DNA of 63,243 bases from Roseburia sp. (GCA_023665185.1 JAMPEL010000014.1:1-63243); one strand, 5' to 3'. Counted from the stretch's first letter, positions 35,896 to 45,726 are shown. The notes: generated by a model from the letters alone, not told the origin. A program made the numbers and translations.

Positions 35896-37929
35896 ATGAA
35901 TAAGAGACAAAGGTATATGATGAGACTTCAGATGCTGGCAGCAGCAATGTTCATTACACTTTGCGCAGGAGCACAAGCCAAATACGAGAGGCTGACAAAC
36001 CTGCCTGCTGTATATATAAGAACATACGACAATGTGCCTATCACAAGCAAGACGACCTACGTGCTTGCCACCATGTGGTATGTGGACGAGAACGACCAAG
36101 TGACGCAGTATGACTCACTGGAAATCAGAGGACGCGGCAACTCCACATGGGGACTTGCCAAAAAGCCGTACAAACTGAAGTTCCATGTAAAAGAGAAGTT
36201 TCTTGGCAACGACCATGCTAACGCAAAGAAATGGACTATGCTTGCCAATGCAGGCGACAAGACGCTCATGCGCAATGCCGTCACCTCACTCTTGGGGGAA
36301 TTTACAGGACTCCCGTTCAATCCGGCAGCAAAATTTGTCGACCTCACCTTGAACGGCACTTATATCGGCAACTACCAGATAAGCGACCAAATAGAGGTGA
36401 AGAAGAAGCGTGTCCACATAACAGAACAGGATTATCCATTGAGCGAAACAAGCGACATTACCGGCGGATACCTTCTCGAAGTGGACGGTTTTCACGATGG
36501 CAATTGCTTTACGACTGGCACCGGACGGGTGGGAATACGCATACACTACCCTGACGATGAAGAAATTGCAACAAGACAAACCCTGTATATCCGCACCTAT
36601 ATAAACAACTTTGAGACCGCGCTTATGGGGAACGACTATCTGGACGCGGAAAAAGGATACAGGCATTGGGTAGACTCCGTTTCTCTTGCCAATTGGTATA
36701 TCGCCACAGAAGTCAGCGCAAATATAGACGGATTTTACAGCACCTATTTCTATAAGAATGCGCAGGACTCCTTATTATATTGGGGACCATTATGGGACTA
36801 TGACATCGCATACGGCAACGACACACGCAAGGGCGACACCAGCCGCAGCCTGATGACGGACGTAGGATATGGCGACACACGGGTGTGGATGAACAGGATG
36901 TGGAACGACCCATGGTTTGCCAACCTTATCAACCGCCGCTATCGCGAGCTTGTCAACAAAGGAATGGAGGATTATCTCCTCGGGAAAGTAGACAGCATTA
37001 ACACGCTCATACAGGAGTCGCAGGAACTGAACTACAAGAAATGGGGCATCAACCGCAGAATGTATAACGAGCGCGTGCTTTACTCATCATACGACCAATA
37101 TGTGAATAATTTGAAATCGTTCATATCCACACATATAGAGTATCTGCAAACAGCATTCCGGACTAAGAGACCGGCAGGACCGACACCGGCTTTTGTAGCA
37201 GAAAACTATTACTACAGGTTCACCAATGCCAATACGACCAAAGCCATTGACATTGTAGGACAAAGCGAGAACTCCGGTGCGGGAATATGCACATGGAGCA
37301 ACATCAAGGGACGCGAGAGCGAAGACTGGGTTATCACTCCTGTCGGCGAATACTTCCATATTACAAACAGGAAAAGCGGAATGGCACTGAACGACCCGAC
37401 GACGGGCAACGTAGGACCAACCACTAATGTGGGCACACAGCTGAACACAGCAGAGCCAGACTCGCTTGACGACAGACAGCTGTGGCTCATCACTCCGCAA
37501 GGAACGGCGGGATATTATAACCTTACGAACAAGCACAGCCAGCACACAGCCAATCTGAACGGTGGAAACGCAGCCGACGGCACACAAGTGCTGAGCTACA
37601 CTACAGACAGCAAGAATACGACCAGCCTCAACCGACTGTGGTATATCATCCCGGGAGATGACTTGCCAATCATCGAACCGGATGCAATTGCCGGCATTGA
37701 GCCGGAAGAGTATGCGTTGGCATACAACGCGGACTCGAAAACCCTCCACTTCGGCTCGGAGACTCCGGAGCTGCTTGTGTTCATGGCAAACGTGTACGAC
37801 ACCAACGGACGCAAGATTCGCACATTCCGTGCGGATGAGACATGCTCCGTAGAAGATTTGCCAAAAGGGACGTACATCGTATCATGGAAGTGCGGCAACA
37901 AAGTCCGCTCCGTAAAGTTCATGAAATAA
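35896..37929 (+). CDS. Secreted CotH-kinase family protein with RICIN domain and T9SS tail
   Basis: 677 aa. Signal peptide (about 8-26, ending CAGAQA). The CotH fold (about 35-410) has RGRGNSTW (78-85), and LWDYDIAYGND, where an aspartate is expected to hold metal. CotH proteins are atypical protein kinases. A RICIN-type beta-trefoil follows (about 432-585, KAIDIVGQSENSGAGICTW), suggesting carbohydrate binding. The C-terminus (about 620-677: VYDTNGRKIRTF, LPKGTYIVSW, KVRSVKFMK) has the form of a type A sorting domain of the type IX secretion system. It should therefore reach the cell surface or outside. The radical SAM gene begins at the next base. Confidence 0.85.
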   Translation: MNKRQRYMMRLQMLAAAMFITLCAGAQAKYERLTNLPAVYIRTYDNVPITSKTTYVLATMWYVDENDQVTQYDSLEIRGRGNSTWGLAKKPYKLKFHVKEKFLGNDHANAKKWTMLANAGDKTLMRNAVTSLLGEFTGLPFNPAAKFVDLTLNGTYIGNYQISDQIEVKKKRVHITEQDYPLSETSDITGGYLLEVDGFHDGNCFTTGTGRVGIRIHYPDDEEIATRQTLYIRTYINNFETALMGNDYLDAEKGYRHWVDSVSLANWYIATEVSANIDGFYSTYFYKNAQDSLLYWGPLWDYDIAYGNDTRKGDTSRSLMTDVGYGDTRVWMNRMWNDPWFANLINRRYRELVNKGMEDYLLGKVDSINTLIQESQELNYKKWGINRRMYNERVLYSSYDQYVNNLKSFISTHIEYLQTAFRTKRPAGPTPAFVAENYYYRFTNANTTKAIDIVGQSENSGAGICTWSNIKGRESEDWVITPVGEYFHITNRKSGMALNDPTTGNVGPTTNVGTQLNTAEPDSLDDRQLWLITPQGTAGYYNLTNKHSQHTANLNGGNAADGTQVLSYTTDSKNTTSLNRLWYIIPGDDLPIIEPDAIAGIEPEEYALAYNADSKTLHFGSETPELLVFMANVYDTNGRKIRTFRADETCSVEDLPKGTYIVSWKCGNKVRSVKFMK

Positions 37930-38868
37930 ATGAATAAGGCAAGATATAACGAGTTCGGGCCGTGGCTGAAAGCACGGCTTGGGATGAAAGTGCAGAAAAT
38001 CTCCATCAATGCCGGATTCACCTGCCCGAACAGGGACGGCAAAGTAGGAACGGGCGGATGCACATATTGCAATAACCAAACATTCAATCCGTCATACTGC
38101 CGTACAGAGAAGTCTGTCACTCAACAGCTTGAGGAGGGGAAGCGTTTCTTCTCAGGGAAATACCCCGAGATGAAATATCTCGCCTATTTTCAGGCATACA
38201 CAAACACTTACGGAGAATTGGCGGAACTGAAACGGAAATACGAAGAGGCGTTGAGCGTGGAGGACGTGGCAGGCATCGTCATAGGCACCCGCCCCGACTG
38301 TATGCCCGACGCGCTGCTCGACTATCTTGAAGAACTGAACAGACGGACATTCCTCCTTGTTGAATACGGAATAGAAAGTACTGACGACCATATCCTGCAA
38401 CGTATCAACAGAGGGCACGACTTTGCCTGCACAGCCAATGCCATACGCCGCACACACAAGCGGGGAATACTGACAGGCGGACATGTCATATTGGGATTGC
38501 CGGGAGAATCGCGGGACGGACTCATGAAAACTGCCGCCGACTTGTCGGAACTGCCGCTCGACACCTTGAAACTGCATCAGCTGCAACTTATTCGCGGAAC
38601 CCAAATGGCAGCGGAATACTTCGAGTCACCTTCCGACTTCCGTCTATTTGGAGTGGACGAATATATCGACACCGTAATTGACTTCATAGAGCGTCTACAT
38701 CCGGACATCATACTTGAGCGATTCGTATCACAGTCGCCAGCATCCCTGCTTGCCGTTCCCGGATGGGGACTGAAGAACTATGAATTTGTAGAAAGAATAC
38801 GCAAAAGAATGGAAGAAAGGGATGCGTGGCAAGGAAAGCACTATACAAGCACAAGCTGCCAATATTGA
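37930..38868 (+). CDS. TIGR01212-family radical SAM protein (YhcC-like)
   Basis: 312 aa. The 4Fe-4S cysteines are in TCPNRDG (C32) and GGCTYC (C44, C47), the C-x11-C-x2-C spacing of the YhcC/TIGR01212 group. GGHVILGLPGES is the conserved middle motif. The substrate is not known for the family. It starts immediately after the CotH stop, so the two are co-transcribed, but a functional link is not shown. Confidence 0.93.
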   Translation: MNKARYNEFGPWLKARLGMKVQKISINAGFTCPNRDGKVGTGGCTYCNNQTFNPSYCRTEKSVTQQLEEGKRFFSGKYPEMKYLAYFQAYTNTYGELAELKRKYEEALSVEDVAGIVIGTRPDCMPDALLDYLEELNRRTFLLVEYGIESTDDHILQRINRGHDFACTANAIRRTHKRGILTGGHVILGLPGESRDGLMKTAADLSELPLDTLKLHQLQLIRGTQMAAEYFESPSDFRLFGVDEYIDTVIDFIERLHPDIILERFVSQSPASLLAVPGWGLKNYEFVERIRKRMEERDAWQGKHYTSTSCQY

Positions 38869-38905
38869 CAAAATGTAATCTTAGCGAATAAAACATCCAT
38901 AAAAT

Positions 38906-38936
38906 TTTGTAGAGGAAAAACATTTTTCTAATTTTG
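38906..38936 (+). promoter_or_regulatory. Promoter of gdhA
   Basis: TTTG (38906-38909) and TAATTTTG (38929-38936), 19 bp apart. Confidence 0.82.
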
Positions 38937-38986
38937 CAGATATAAAACAATTACAAATTGTCATACTAACTACAAAATTATATACT

Positions 38987-40324
38987 ATGGATATTAAGAA
39001 AATCATGGCACATCTTGATGCCAAACATCCTGGAGAATCAGAATATCTTCAGGCTGTTCACGAAGTACTTCTGTCAATAGAAGAAGTGTACAACCAACAT
39101 CCCGAATTTGAGAAAGCCAAACTGATAGAGAGACTTGTCGAACCGGAAAGAATCATCACATTCAGAGTTCCGTGGGTGGACGACAAGGGCGAGGTACAGG
39201 TAAACCTCGGCTACCGTGTACAATTCAACAGCGCGATAGGCCCATACAAAGGCGGACTGCGTTTTCACGCTTCCGTCAATCTTTCCATCCTCAAGTTCCT
39301 CGGTTTCGAGCAAACTTTCAAGAATGCCCTCACAACCCTGCCTATGGGTGGAGGAAAAGGCGGCTCCGACTTCTCGCCTCGTGGCAAGAGCGATGCGGAA
39401 ATCATGCGTTTCTGTCAGGCATTTATGAACGAGTTGTTCCGTTATATCGGTCCGGAAGTGGACGTTCCAGCAGGAGACATCGGTGTGGGAGCACGCGAAG
39501 TGGGCTATCTGTTCGGACAATACAAGAAACTTACCCGCGACTGGAGCGGTGTGCTGACAGGTAAGGGACTCGAATATGGCGGCAGCCTTGTCCGTCCCGA
39601 GGCAACAGGCTTTGGAGGTCTTTACTTCGTCAGGGAAATGCTTGCCGACAAGGGTATAGATATAAAGGGCAAGACTGTGGCAATCAGCGGATTCGGTAAT
39701 GTAGCTTGGGGCGCAGCACGTAAAGCAACGGAAATGGGCGCAAAAGTCATTACCATCTCCGGTCCGGACGGATACATCTACGACGAGACTGGTATCAGCG
39801 GCGAGAAAATTGACTACATGCTGGAACTGCGTGCAAGCGGAAACGACATATGCGAGCCATATGCAGAGGAATTTGCAGGTGCAAAATTTGTGGCAGGCAA
39901 ACGTCCGTGGGAGGTTAAATGCGACATAGCCCTGCCTTGCGCGACCCAAAACGAGCTGAATGGAGAGGATGCAAAGCAGCTTATCGCCAACGGCTGTATC
40001 TGTGTGGGAGAAATTTCCAACATGGGATGCACACCGGAAGCTATCGACACATTCATCGAGCATGAGATGCTATATGCTCCGGGAAAGGCAGTCAATGCTG
40101 GAGGTGTTGCCACATCTGGATTGGAGATGAGCCAGAACGCCATGCATCTCAGTTGGTCGGCAGAAGAGGTAGATGCCAAACTTCACGGAATCATGCACAA
40201 CATACACGAGCAATGTGTGAAGTATGGCCGCCAGCCAAACGGCTATATCAACTATGTGAAAGGCGCCAATGTGGCAGGCTTTATGAAAGTGGCGAAAGCC
40301 ATGATGGCACAAGGTATTGTGTAA
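38987..40324 (+). CDS. gdhA: NADP-specific glutamate dehydrogenase
   Basis: Makes glutamate from 2-oxoglutarate, ammonia and NADPH; a main ammonia-assimilation enzyme in gut Bacteroidales. 445 aa, the hexameric small-subunit class. Substrate motifs GPYKGGLRFH (85-94, K88) and PMGGGKGGSDF (119-129, catalytic lysine K124) are intact. The Rossmann domain begins near 230 with GFGNVAWGAA. Monocistronic with its own terminator. Confidence 0.97.
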   Translation: MDIKKIMAHLDAKHPGESEYLQAVHEVLLSIEEVYNQHPEFEKAKLIERLVEPERIITFRVPWVDDKGEVQVNLGYRVQFNSAIGPYKGGLRFHASVNLSILKFLGFEQTFKNALTTLPMGGGKGGSDFSPRGKSDAEIMRFCQAFMNELFRYIGPEVDVPAGDIGVGAREVGYLFGQYKKLTRDWSGVLTGKGLEYGGSLVRPEATGFGGLYFVREMLADKGIDIKGKTVAISGFGNVAWGAARKATEMGAKVITISGPDGYIYDETGISGEKIDYMLELRASGNDICEPYAEEFAGAKFVAGKRPWEVKCDIALPCATQNELNGEDAKQLIANGCICVGEISNMGCTPEAIDTFIEHEMLYAPGKAVNAGGVATSGLEMSQNAMHLSWSAEEVDAKLHGIMHNIHEQCVKYGRQPNGYINYVKGANVAGFMKVAKAMMAQGIV

Positions 40325-40347
40325 GCCGCACTGTAAAAGAATAAAAT

Positions 40348-40428
40348 AGGAAGACCGCAAAGTGTCGTAGCAGGATATTACTCATATTTATCCTATACTC
40401 AACACATTGCAGTCTTCCTTATTTTTTA
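40348..40428 (+). terminator. Terminator of gdhA
   Basis: AGGAAGAC (40348-40355) pairs with GTCTTCCT (40412-40419), with extra GCAA/TTGC pairing inside, then a T-rich tail. Confidence 0.75.
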
Positions 40429-40504
40429 TCCACTTTCCTCACAAAACGGTAAATTTGGTACTACAATCCGTTATTTGTATAATATCATTACAAAAGACAT
40501 ACCG

Positions 40505-40512
40505 TAATTTTG
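40505..40512 (+). promoter_or_regulatory. -7 element (TAATTTTG) of the response regulator gene
   Basis: An exact TAnnTTTG match, 53 bp before the start. The nearest TTTG is 27 bp upstream, longer than normal spacing. Confidence 0.5.
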
Positions 40513-40564
40513 CAAGCGAGAAAACAGATTATACAAATACATATCGGACAAATAATTTACCACG

Positions 40565-41302
40565 ATGAAAGAGGCACAGACTATCAAACAAAGCATTCTG
40601 TTTTTTGAAAGCGACCAAGAGGCAGGCGAGAGGTTCTATAAAGGATTCATAGAAGACGGATACTTATGCAACTGGTACACAGAAGCTGTATCCATCCCCC
40701 AAATCTTTGCAAAGAACCATTATGACATCTGCATACTGAACAGGCAACTAAGTTTTTCGTCCGGCATAGAACTTGCCCACGAGATACACTCGTTCTCCCC
40801 TCACCTGCCGCTTATCATGCTAAGCCCGGAGTATTCTGTTGACAATATCGATGAAGCATATAAAGCAGGAGTTGATGCTTATGTCCCACTTTCCATCAGC
40901 CATAAGGAACTTCTGCTCCGAATAGGAGCCATACTCCACCGAACTCAAAAACCGGTAAAAAAGATGATTACCTCTATCCGATTGGGCAAGTTTGTTTTTA
41001 CTCCTGCCACAAAACAACTTGTCTTTAACCACGAGTCAACGACCCTGACAACCAAAGAATGCAGTCTGCTCTCCTTATTCTGCCATTTTGCCAACGAAAT
41101 ACTTCCCCGCAGTTATACCTTAACAGAAATATGGTCGGCGGACACCTATTTCAACGCGCGTTCAATGGATGTGTACATTTCCAAACTTAGAAAACATCTT
41201 AGCAAAGACCCTGACATCGCAATTATCAACATACATGGAAAAGGCTATAGGATGATTGTACCTATCATACAGACAATTTCCACAGAAAGCGGGACAAAAT
41301 AA
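40565..41302 (+). CDS. OmpR-type response regulator with a degenerate receiver (RprY-like)
   Basis: 245 aa. The receiver fold (about 8-125) is kept, but key residues are changed: the phosphate-accepting Asp is Asn (N59 in CILNRQLS), the switch Thr is Ser (S87), the conserved Lys of the KP pair is Leu (L109), and the acidic pair is reduced to ESD (15-17). The winged-helix DNA-binding domain (about 140-236) is normal, ending with RSMDVYISKLRKHL and HGKGYRMIV. No histidine kinase gene is near. Phosphorylation-independent action is likely (inference). Confidence 0.88.
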   Translation: MKEAQTIKQSILFFESDQEAGERFYKGFIEDGYLCNWYTEAVSIPQIFAKNHYDICILNRQLSFSSGIELAHEIHSFSPHLPLIMLSPEYSVDNIDEAYKAGVDAYVPLSISHKELLLRIGAILHRTQKPVKKMITSIRLGKFVFTPATKQLVFNHESTTLTTKECSLLSLFCHFANEILPRSYTLTEIWSADTYFNARSMDVYISKLRKHLSKDPDIAIINIHGKGYRMIVPIIQTISTESGTK

Positions 41303-41361
41303 TATATAACGAACTGATATATACTCAAAAACTTTTCTCTTAGTACCTTTATTTACGAAAA

Positions 41362-41410
41362 GAATCGAGTTCTATTCTGAGTTTTGACACTCTGAATACG
41401 AACTCGATTC
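41362..41410. terminator. Hairpin between convergent genes
   Basis: GAATCGAGTT (41362-41371) and AACTCGATTC (41401-41410) form a perfect 10-bp stem with partial inner pairing. It may end both the response regulator and the DUF4230 transcripts. Confidence 0.65.
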
Positions 41411-41517
41411 GCATTTTACTCTTATACACATAAAAAACGGCTGCAAAAAGAACCGCTTCTTTCAATGCCAAAAGGGCGGAAGAAAGAGGCAAGCCGGATA
41501 TACGGTGTACCCTTTCC

Positions 41518-42189
41518 TCATTCATTTTTCCGCTCTACTCTCGGTCTGAAACGCGCCTCATACCCCAGTTTGCCCAACAACTCAGACAGTGCGTTCTCGG
41601 CATACCGCTCTGCCTTCCGGCGGTTCTCTTCCGTATCAAAGCGGTGTCGAATCTTACGCTCCACCTTTGCTTTCAGCTCATTGGTGCTTGGCAGTTCCTT
41701 TATCCAGAAATCCTCGTCATCCGATATAAAAGGCGAGCTTTGGGTTGATGCCGTGTATTCCACAGGCGGCATCTCCACAATGATTATGTTAAGCGTATCA
41801 AGTGTATACCTTACCTTGTCGAGATTAATTTTATAACTGATTTTCTGCCGAAGAATTTGTATGCACGAATGTTTCTCCGGCAATATGCCCAAGTGCATTT
41901 CCGTCCGACGCTCCATCGCATAATCCTCTACAAGCGAGGAAAACACGTATATCTCACCACGAGGCCTTACTTCCTCAATCTGTATGGGAGTATCCTCCAA
42001 AACGATGTCCATACGCTTTCTGGGCATAGAGCCACAATGGCCTGTAATTACTACTGACGCAATGATTACAACTACCATACCTATCATGGCAGCAGCCCAT
42101 CTCCATCTCAGCACCACAACATGCCATAATCTTCCCATAAAGGTTTTCTTCTGAGGGTTCTTATTGTTTTCCTTATTCATTTCTACCAT
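41518..42189 (-). CDS. DUF4230 membrane-anchored protein
   Basis: 223 aa. A basic N-terminus, one transmembrane helix (about 32-52) and a DUF4230 domain (about 75-195) with ISYKINLDKVRYTLDTLNIIIVE-type strands. Function unknown. Distal gene of a two-gene operon with the other DUF4230 protein, 8 bp away. The start may be the ATG three codons in. Confidence 0.82.
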   Translation of the reverse strand: MVEMNKENNKNPQKKTFMGRLWHVVVLRWRWAAAMIGMVVVIIASVVITGHCGSMPRKRMDIVLEDTPIQIEEVRPRGEIYVFSSLVEDYAMERRTEMHLGILPEKHSCIQILRQKISYKINLDKVRYTLDTLNIIIVEMPPVEYTASTQSSPFISDDEDFWIKELPSTNELKAKVERKIRHRFDTEENRRKAERYAENALSELLGKLGYEARFRPRVERKNE

Positions 42190-42197
42190 ATTGTCGT

Positions 42198-42917
42198 TTA
42201 TCTTATGTATGGTCTACGATGTAGCAGCATCGGTTCTTCAGGTTCTTTTCCGAGGTCGCTCATGTCCAATATCCGTACAGAATCGAAGCCCAGACTACTA
42301 ATCATCGAGCCAAGCAACACCTTCGCATTCTGCCTCACATCCTCACCTATCACACTCGTCAGGTCTTCTTTCAGCACAGCCTCATACCCTTTCCGGCGAA
42401 TCTCCTCCTCCAAAGCATGACCAATCTCAGAGCGCAGTCCGGTGGAAATACTCACCACTGTTCCCTCATCAATATACGTATTATAATTCGCGTCTATTAT
42501 TTTAGGACTCGGAAGAACCACCACAATAGCGGTACTGTCCTTTGTCAGCAAGACATGGTCAATGCTCAGTTCCGACAAATCATATCCGTATTTGATATGC
42601 ACTTCCACAGGAATCACGCATTTGCGGTCTCCATACTTCCACGTAGACGGATTCTTCCACGAGAAACGCTCGCTTTTACTTGTGTCGTAAAGCGCAATCT
42701 TGCGGACAGTCACTTCTGTAGTCACTATATCTGCACTATTTCTGATATAGGTCAGAACGTCCTGCTTCGTCGGCAACTCATGCTTGACAGGCATCTCTCC
42801 GGCCTGTTCATCATTCTGCGGAGCATTTTCGCCACCACAGCCCATACAGCCCATACAAATCCACCCGGCAAGCCACAGCACAGTTATGCGGAAAATCTTT
42901 TTGTACTCCATATTCAT
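42198..42917 (-). CDS. DUF4230 lipoprotein
   Basis: 239 aa. Lipoprotein-type signal (about 1-24, cysteines in MGCMGCGG) followed by Glu/Asn/Gln-rich sequence, then the DUF4230 domain (about 50-215) with TTEVTVRKIALYD and VPVEVHIKYGYDL-like strands (as IPVEVHIKYGYDL). Two unequal paralogs, one helix-anchored and one lipid-anchored, suggest a heteromeric envelope complex (inference). Confidence 0.82.
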   Translation of the reverse strand: MNMEYKKIFRITVLWLAGWICMGCMGCGGENAPQNDEQAGEMPVKHELPTKQDVLTYIRNSADIVTTEVTVRKIALYDTSKSERFSWKNPSTWKYGDRKCVIPVEVHIKYGYDLSELSIDHVLLTKDSTAIVVVLPSPKIIDANYNTYIDEGTVVSISTGLRSEIGHALEEEIRRKGYEAVLKEDLTSVIGEDVRQNAKVLLGSMISSLGFDSVRILDMSDLGKEPEEPMLLHRRPYIR

Positions 42918-42980
42918 TTTTTATTCTCCTTTTATCAACAATCAATCTTATTTTTGTGATTCGTTTTCATATAAAAAGTT

Positions 42981-42988
42981 TACTTTTG
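42981..42988 (+). promoter_or_regulatory. -7 element (TACTTTTG) of the DPP-IV-like gene
   Basis: An exact match 28 bp before the start codon; TTTG boxes upstream lie 24 bp away. Confidence 0.55.
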
Positions 42989-43016
42989 CGGTGGAAAAAT
43001 AAAAAAAATACTTGAT

Positions 43017-45215
43017 ATGAAGAAATTTCTAACCGTGGCATTATGTTTATTAGCCACATTTTGCGCCATTGCTCAAGAAATAAGTCTTGAGGATGTAGTT
43101 TCCGGTCAATTCAGCCAACGCAGCATCAGAGGAATCCGCCCTCTGGCAGACGGAGAGAGTTACTCACAAATCAGTGCCGATGGCAAGCAAATCCTGCGCT
43201 GCTCATTCAAGACAGGCGAAGCTATCGAAACCCTGTTCGACATATCGACAGCACGCAACCACAAACTTAAAGGATTCAGCGGATATATCATGTCGCCGGA
43301 CGAGAAGAACATTCTTATCGAGACCAACCGACAGCCTATCTACCGCCGCTCATTCACTGCCGAGTACTATATATATAATGTAAAGAACAGGACGCTCACC
43401 CCCCTGTCGGAAGGCGGAGCGCAAGAATGCCCGAAGTTCTCGCCCGACGGCAACGTGATAGCCTTTGTGCGCCAGAACAACCTGTTTCTGGTGAAGTTGC
43501 TCTACAACAACGCAGAGAGTCAGGTGACCAAAGACGGAGAGATGAACAAAGTGCTGAACGGCAAACCCGACTGGGTGTACGAGGAAGAGTTTGAGTTTAA
43601 TTGCGCATACGATTTCAGCAGTGACAGCCAGATGCTGGCATGGATTCGTTTTGACGAGACAAATGTAAAGACTTTCTCTTTCCCGATGTATCAGGGAAGC
43701 AATCCGGCAATGACACAGTACAAGCTCTATCCCGGCAACTACGAGTATAAATATCCAAAGGCTGGAGAGGAAAACTCAAAAGTCAAGGTACTCACTTTCG
43801 ACATAAAGAGCCGTGTCACACGCACCATGCAGATTCCTATCTTAGGGGACGGATACATCCCACGCATCCAGTTCACAGGCGACAAGGACAAACTTGCCGT
43901 ACTCGCACTAAACCGTCATCAGGACCGTCTCGACATCTACATGGTGAACCCGCGCTCCGCATTAGCAACTCTTGTAGTACGCGAGCAGGCAGACAAATAT
44001 GTGGACACCAAACTTTACCACAACATAGACTTCTCTCGCGACAAGTTTGTCATTCTCAGCGAGCGCGACGGATACCAGCATCTGTATCTGTACACCATCG
44101 GCGGACAACTCGTCAAGCAGCTGACCAAAGGCAACTATGTGGTGACGAACTTCTACGGTACAGACGCTACCGGACAAAACTTCTACTATTCGAGCAACGA
44201 GGGAAGTCCGCTTGAGCAATATATATATAAGGTGGATGCAAAAGGCAAGAAGACCCTCCTCACCAAGAACAAAGGATTCAACAGCGCAACCTTCAGCAAA
44301 GGTTGCCGCTACTTTCTGAACACATTCTCCGACATCTCAACCCCTACCGTCACCTCGCTCTATTCTTCAGCAGGCAAGCAGCTGAAAGTGCTTGAGGACA
44401 ATGCAGAGCTGAAAGCCAAACTGGCATCGCTCCCGCTTGGCAAGCAGGAACTGTTCACCTTCAAGACACAAGAGGGTGTGGAACTGAACGGTTGGATGGT
44501 AAAGCCGAAAGACTTCAACGCCAACAAGAAATATCCGGTATTGATGTACCAATACAGCGGTCCGGGAAGCCAAGAAGTTCATAACTCGTTCTCCAACGGA
44601 TTCTTCGGAGGACTGGTATGGGAACAGCGTCTGGCACAGAAAGGATATATCGTAGTATGTGTCGATGGAAGAGGCACAGGAGGACGTGGAGCAGACTTCC
44701 AGAAGTGTACCTATATGACAATGGGTGACAAGGAATCCAAAGACCAGGTGGAGACAGCCATTTATCTGGCCTCCCTTCCATACATAGACAAAGATAGAAT
44801 AGCCATCTGGGGATGGAGTTTCGGCGGTTTCAACACCATCATGTCGATGTGCGAGGGAAGACCTGTATTCCGTTGCGGTGTGGCAGTAGCACCTGTAACA
44901 GACTGGAGGTTCTACGACAGTGCGTACACTGAAAGATATATGCGCACCCCACAAGAGAACTCCGACGGTTACGACATTTCTCCTCTCCACCGCTACCACC
45001 GTCTCCACGGCGATATTCTGTTATGCCACGGTTATGCCGATGACAATGTACATTTCCAGAACATGGCGGAGCTTACAGAGGGTATGGTTCAAGAAGGCAT
45101 ACAGTTTGAAAGCCAGTTCTACACAAACAGAAACCACAGCATCTATGGCGGAAACACTCGCCGTCATTTATTCACACGCATCGAAAACTTCCTCGACAAA
45201 CATTTGTTGAAGTAA
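43017..45215 (+). CDS. S9 family prolyl peptidase (dipeptidyl peptidase IV type)
   Basis: 732 aa, signal peptide 1-19 (ending CAIAQ), so periplasmic or surface located. An N-terminal beta-propeller (about 45-480, with DPP-IV marks DWVYEEEF as PDWVYEEEFEF) and a C-terminal alpha/beta-hydrolase domain. Catalytic triad: nucleophile S601 in GWSFGG, D675 in YADDNVH and H707 in NRNHSIYGG. The double Glu in the propeller (YEEEF) that reads the substrate N-terminus is present, supporting release of X-Pro dipeptides. Monocistronic with a terminator. Confidence 0.94.
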   Translation: MKKFLTVALCLLATFCAIAQEISLEDVVSGQFSQRSIRGIRPLADGESYSQISADGKQILRCSFKTGEAIETLFDISTARNHKLKGFSGYIMSPDEKNILIETNRQPIYRRSFTAEYYIYNVKNRTLTPLSEGGAQECPKFSPDGNVIAFVRQNNLFLVKLLYNNAESQVTKDGEMNKVLNGKPDWVYEEEFEFNCAYDFSSDSQMLAWIRFDETNVKTFSFPMYQGSNPAMTQYKLYPGNYEYKYPKAGEENSKVKVLTFDIKSRVTRTMQIPILGDGYIPRIQFTGDKDKLAVLALNRHQDRLDIYMVNPRSALATLVVREQADKYVDTKLYHNIDFSRDKFVILSERDGYQHLYLYTIGGQLVKQLTKGNYVVTNFYGTDATGQNFYYSSNEGSPLEQYIYKVDAKGKKTLLTKNKGFNSATFSKGCRYFLNTFSDISTPTVTSLYSSAGKQLKVLEDNAELKAKLASLPLGKQELFTFKTQEGVELNGWMVKPKDFNANKKYPVLMYQYSGPGSQEVHNSFSNGFFGGLVWEQRLAQKGYIVVCVDGRGTGGRGADFQKCTYMTMGDKESKDQVETAIYLASLPYIDKDRIAIWGWSFGGFNTIMSMCEGRPVFRCGVAVAPVTDWRFYDSAYTERYMRTPQENSDGYDISPLHRYHRLHGDILLCHGYADDNVHFQNMAELTEGMVQEGIQFESQFYTNRNHSIYGGNTRRHLFTRIENFLDKHLLK

Positions 45216-45274
45216 GAAAACGACAACCATCCTCGCTTGAATGTCCTTGAACGGACAGGAAAAGACGAGATAGA

Positions 45275-45312
45275 AAAGGGACATGCCATACACAATACGC
45301 ATGTCCCTTTTT
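45275..45312 (+). terminator. Terminator of the DPP-IV-like gene
   Basis: A 12-bp stem (45275-45286 with 45299-45310, GGGACATGC core) with the T-run in the right arm. Confidence 0.88.
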
Positions 45313-45718
45313 ATACCCACACCACAAAACCACAGGTTGTGATTCGGAAAAAACAGTCCTAAATTTATCTGAGACAGCACACAGGATTTTCAAATCAGCA
45401 CTGTAGATTAGAGAAATTCATGCAGTGGATTTGAAAAAACAGTGAGAAGAAAACGAATTTCTTGCGCATAAAAATCTCTGAACCGCACTGCGGTTTTAAA
45501 AATTTCGTGGGAAGAAATTGATTTTCGACAGCCATCGTTTCATGTTCAATTGCCCTCCATAATAACCTAAAATGAAAAAGAAAAGTTTTGGAAACAGCAT
45601 GTGGAACATTGAAATATAAGAGGATTAGCATTCGTCTTTAGAATCGGGTTTCCGGGGTTTGCATAAGTTCAAGCAAATATCCGCCTATAAACCATGCAGC
45701 ACATTTAAATATTTGCAG

Positions 45719-45726
45719 TACCTTTG
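45719..45726 (+). promoter_or_regulatory. -7 element (TACCTTTG) of the methyltransferase gene
   Basis: An exact TAnnTTTG match about 80 bp before the start. Confidence 0.55.

Noticed and set aside
40330-40440. A transposon end near gdhA
   Set aside because: The inverted repeat is a terminator with a T-rich tail.
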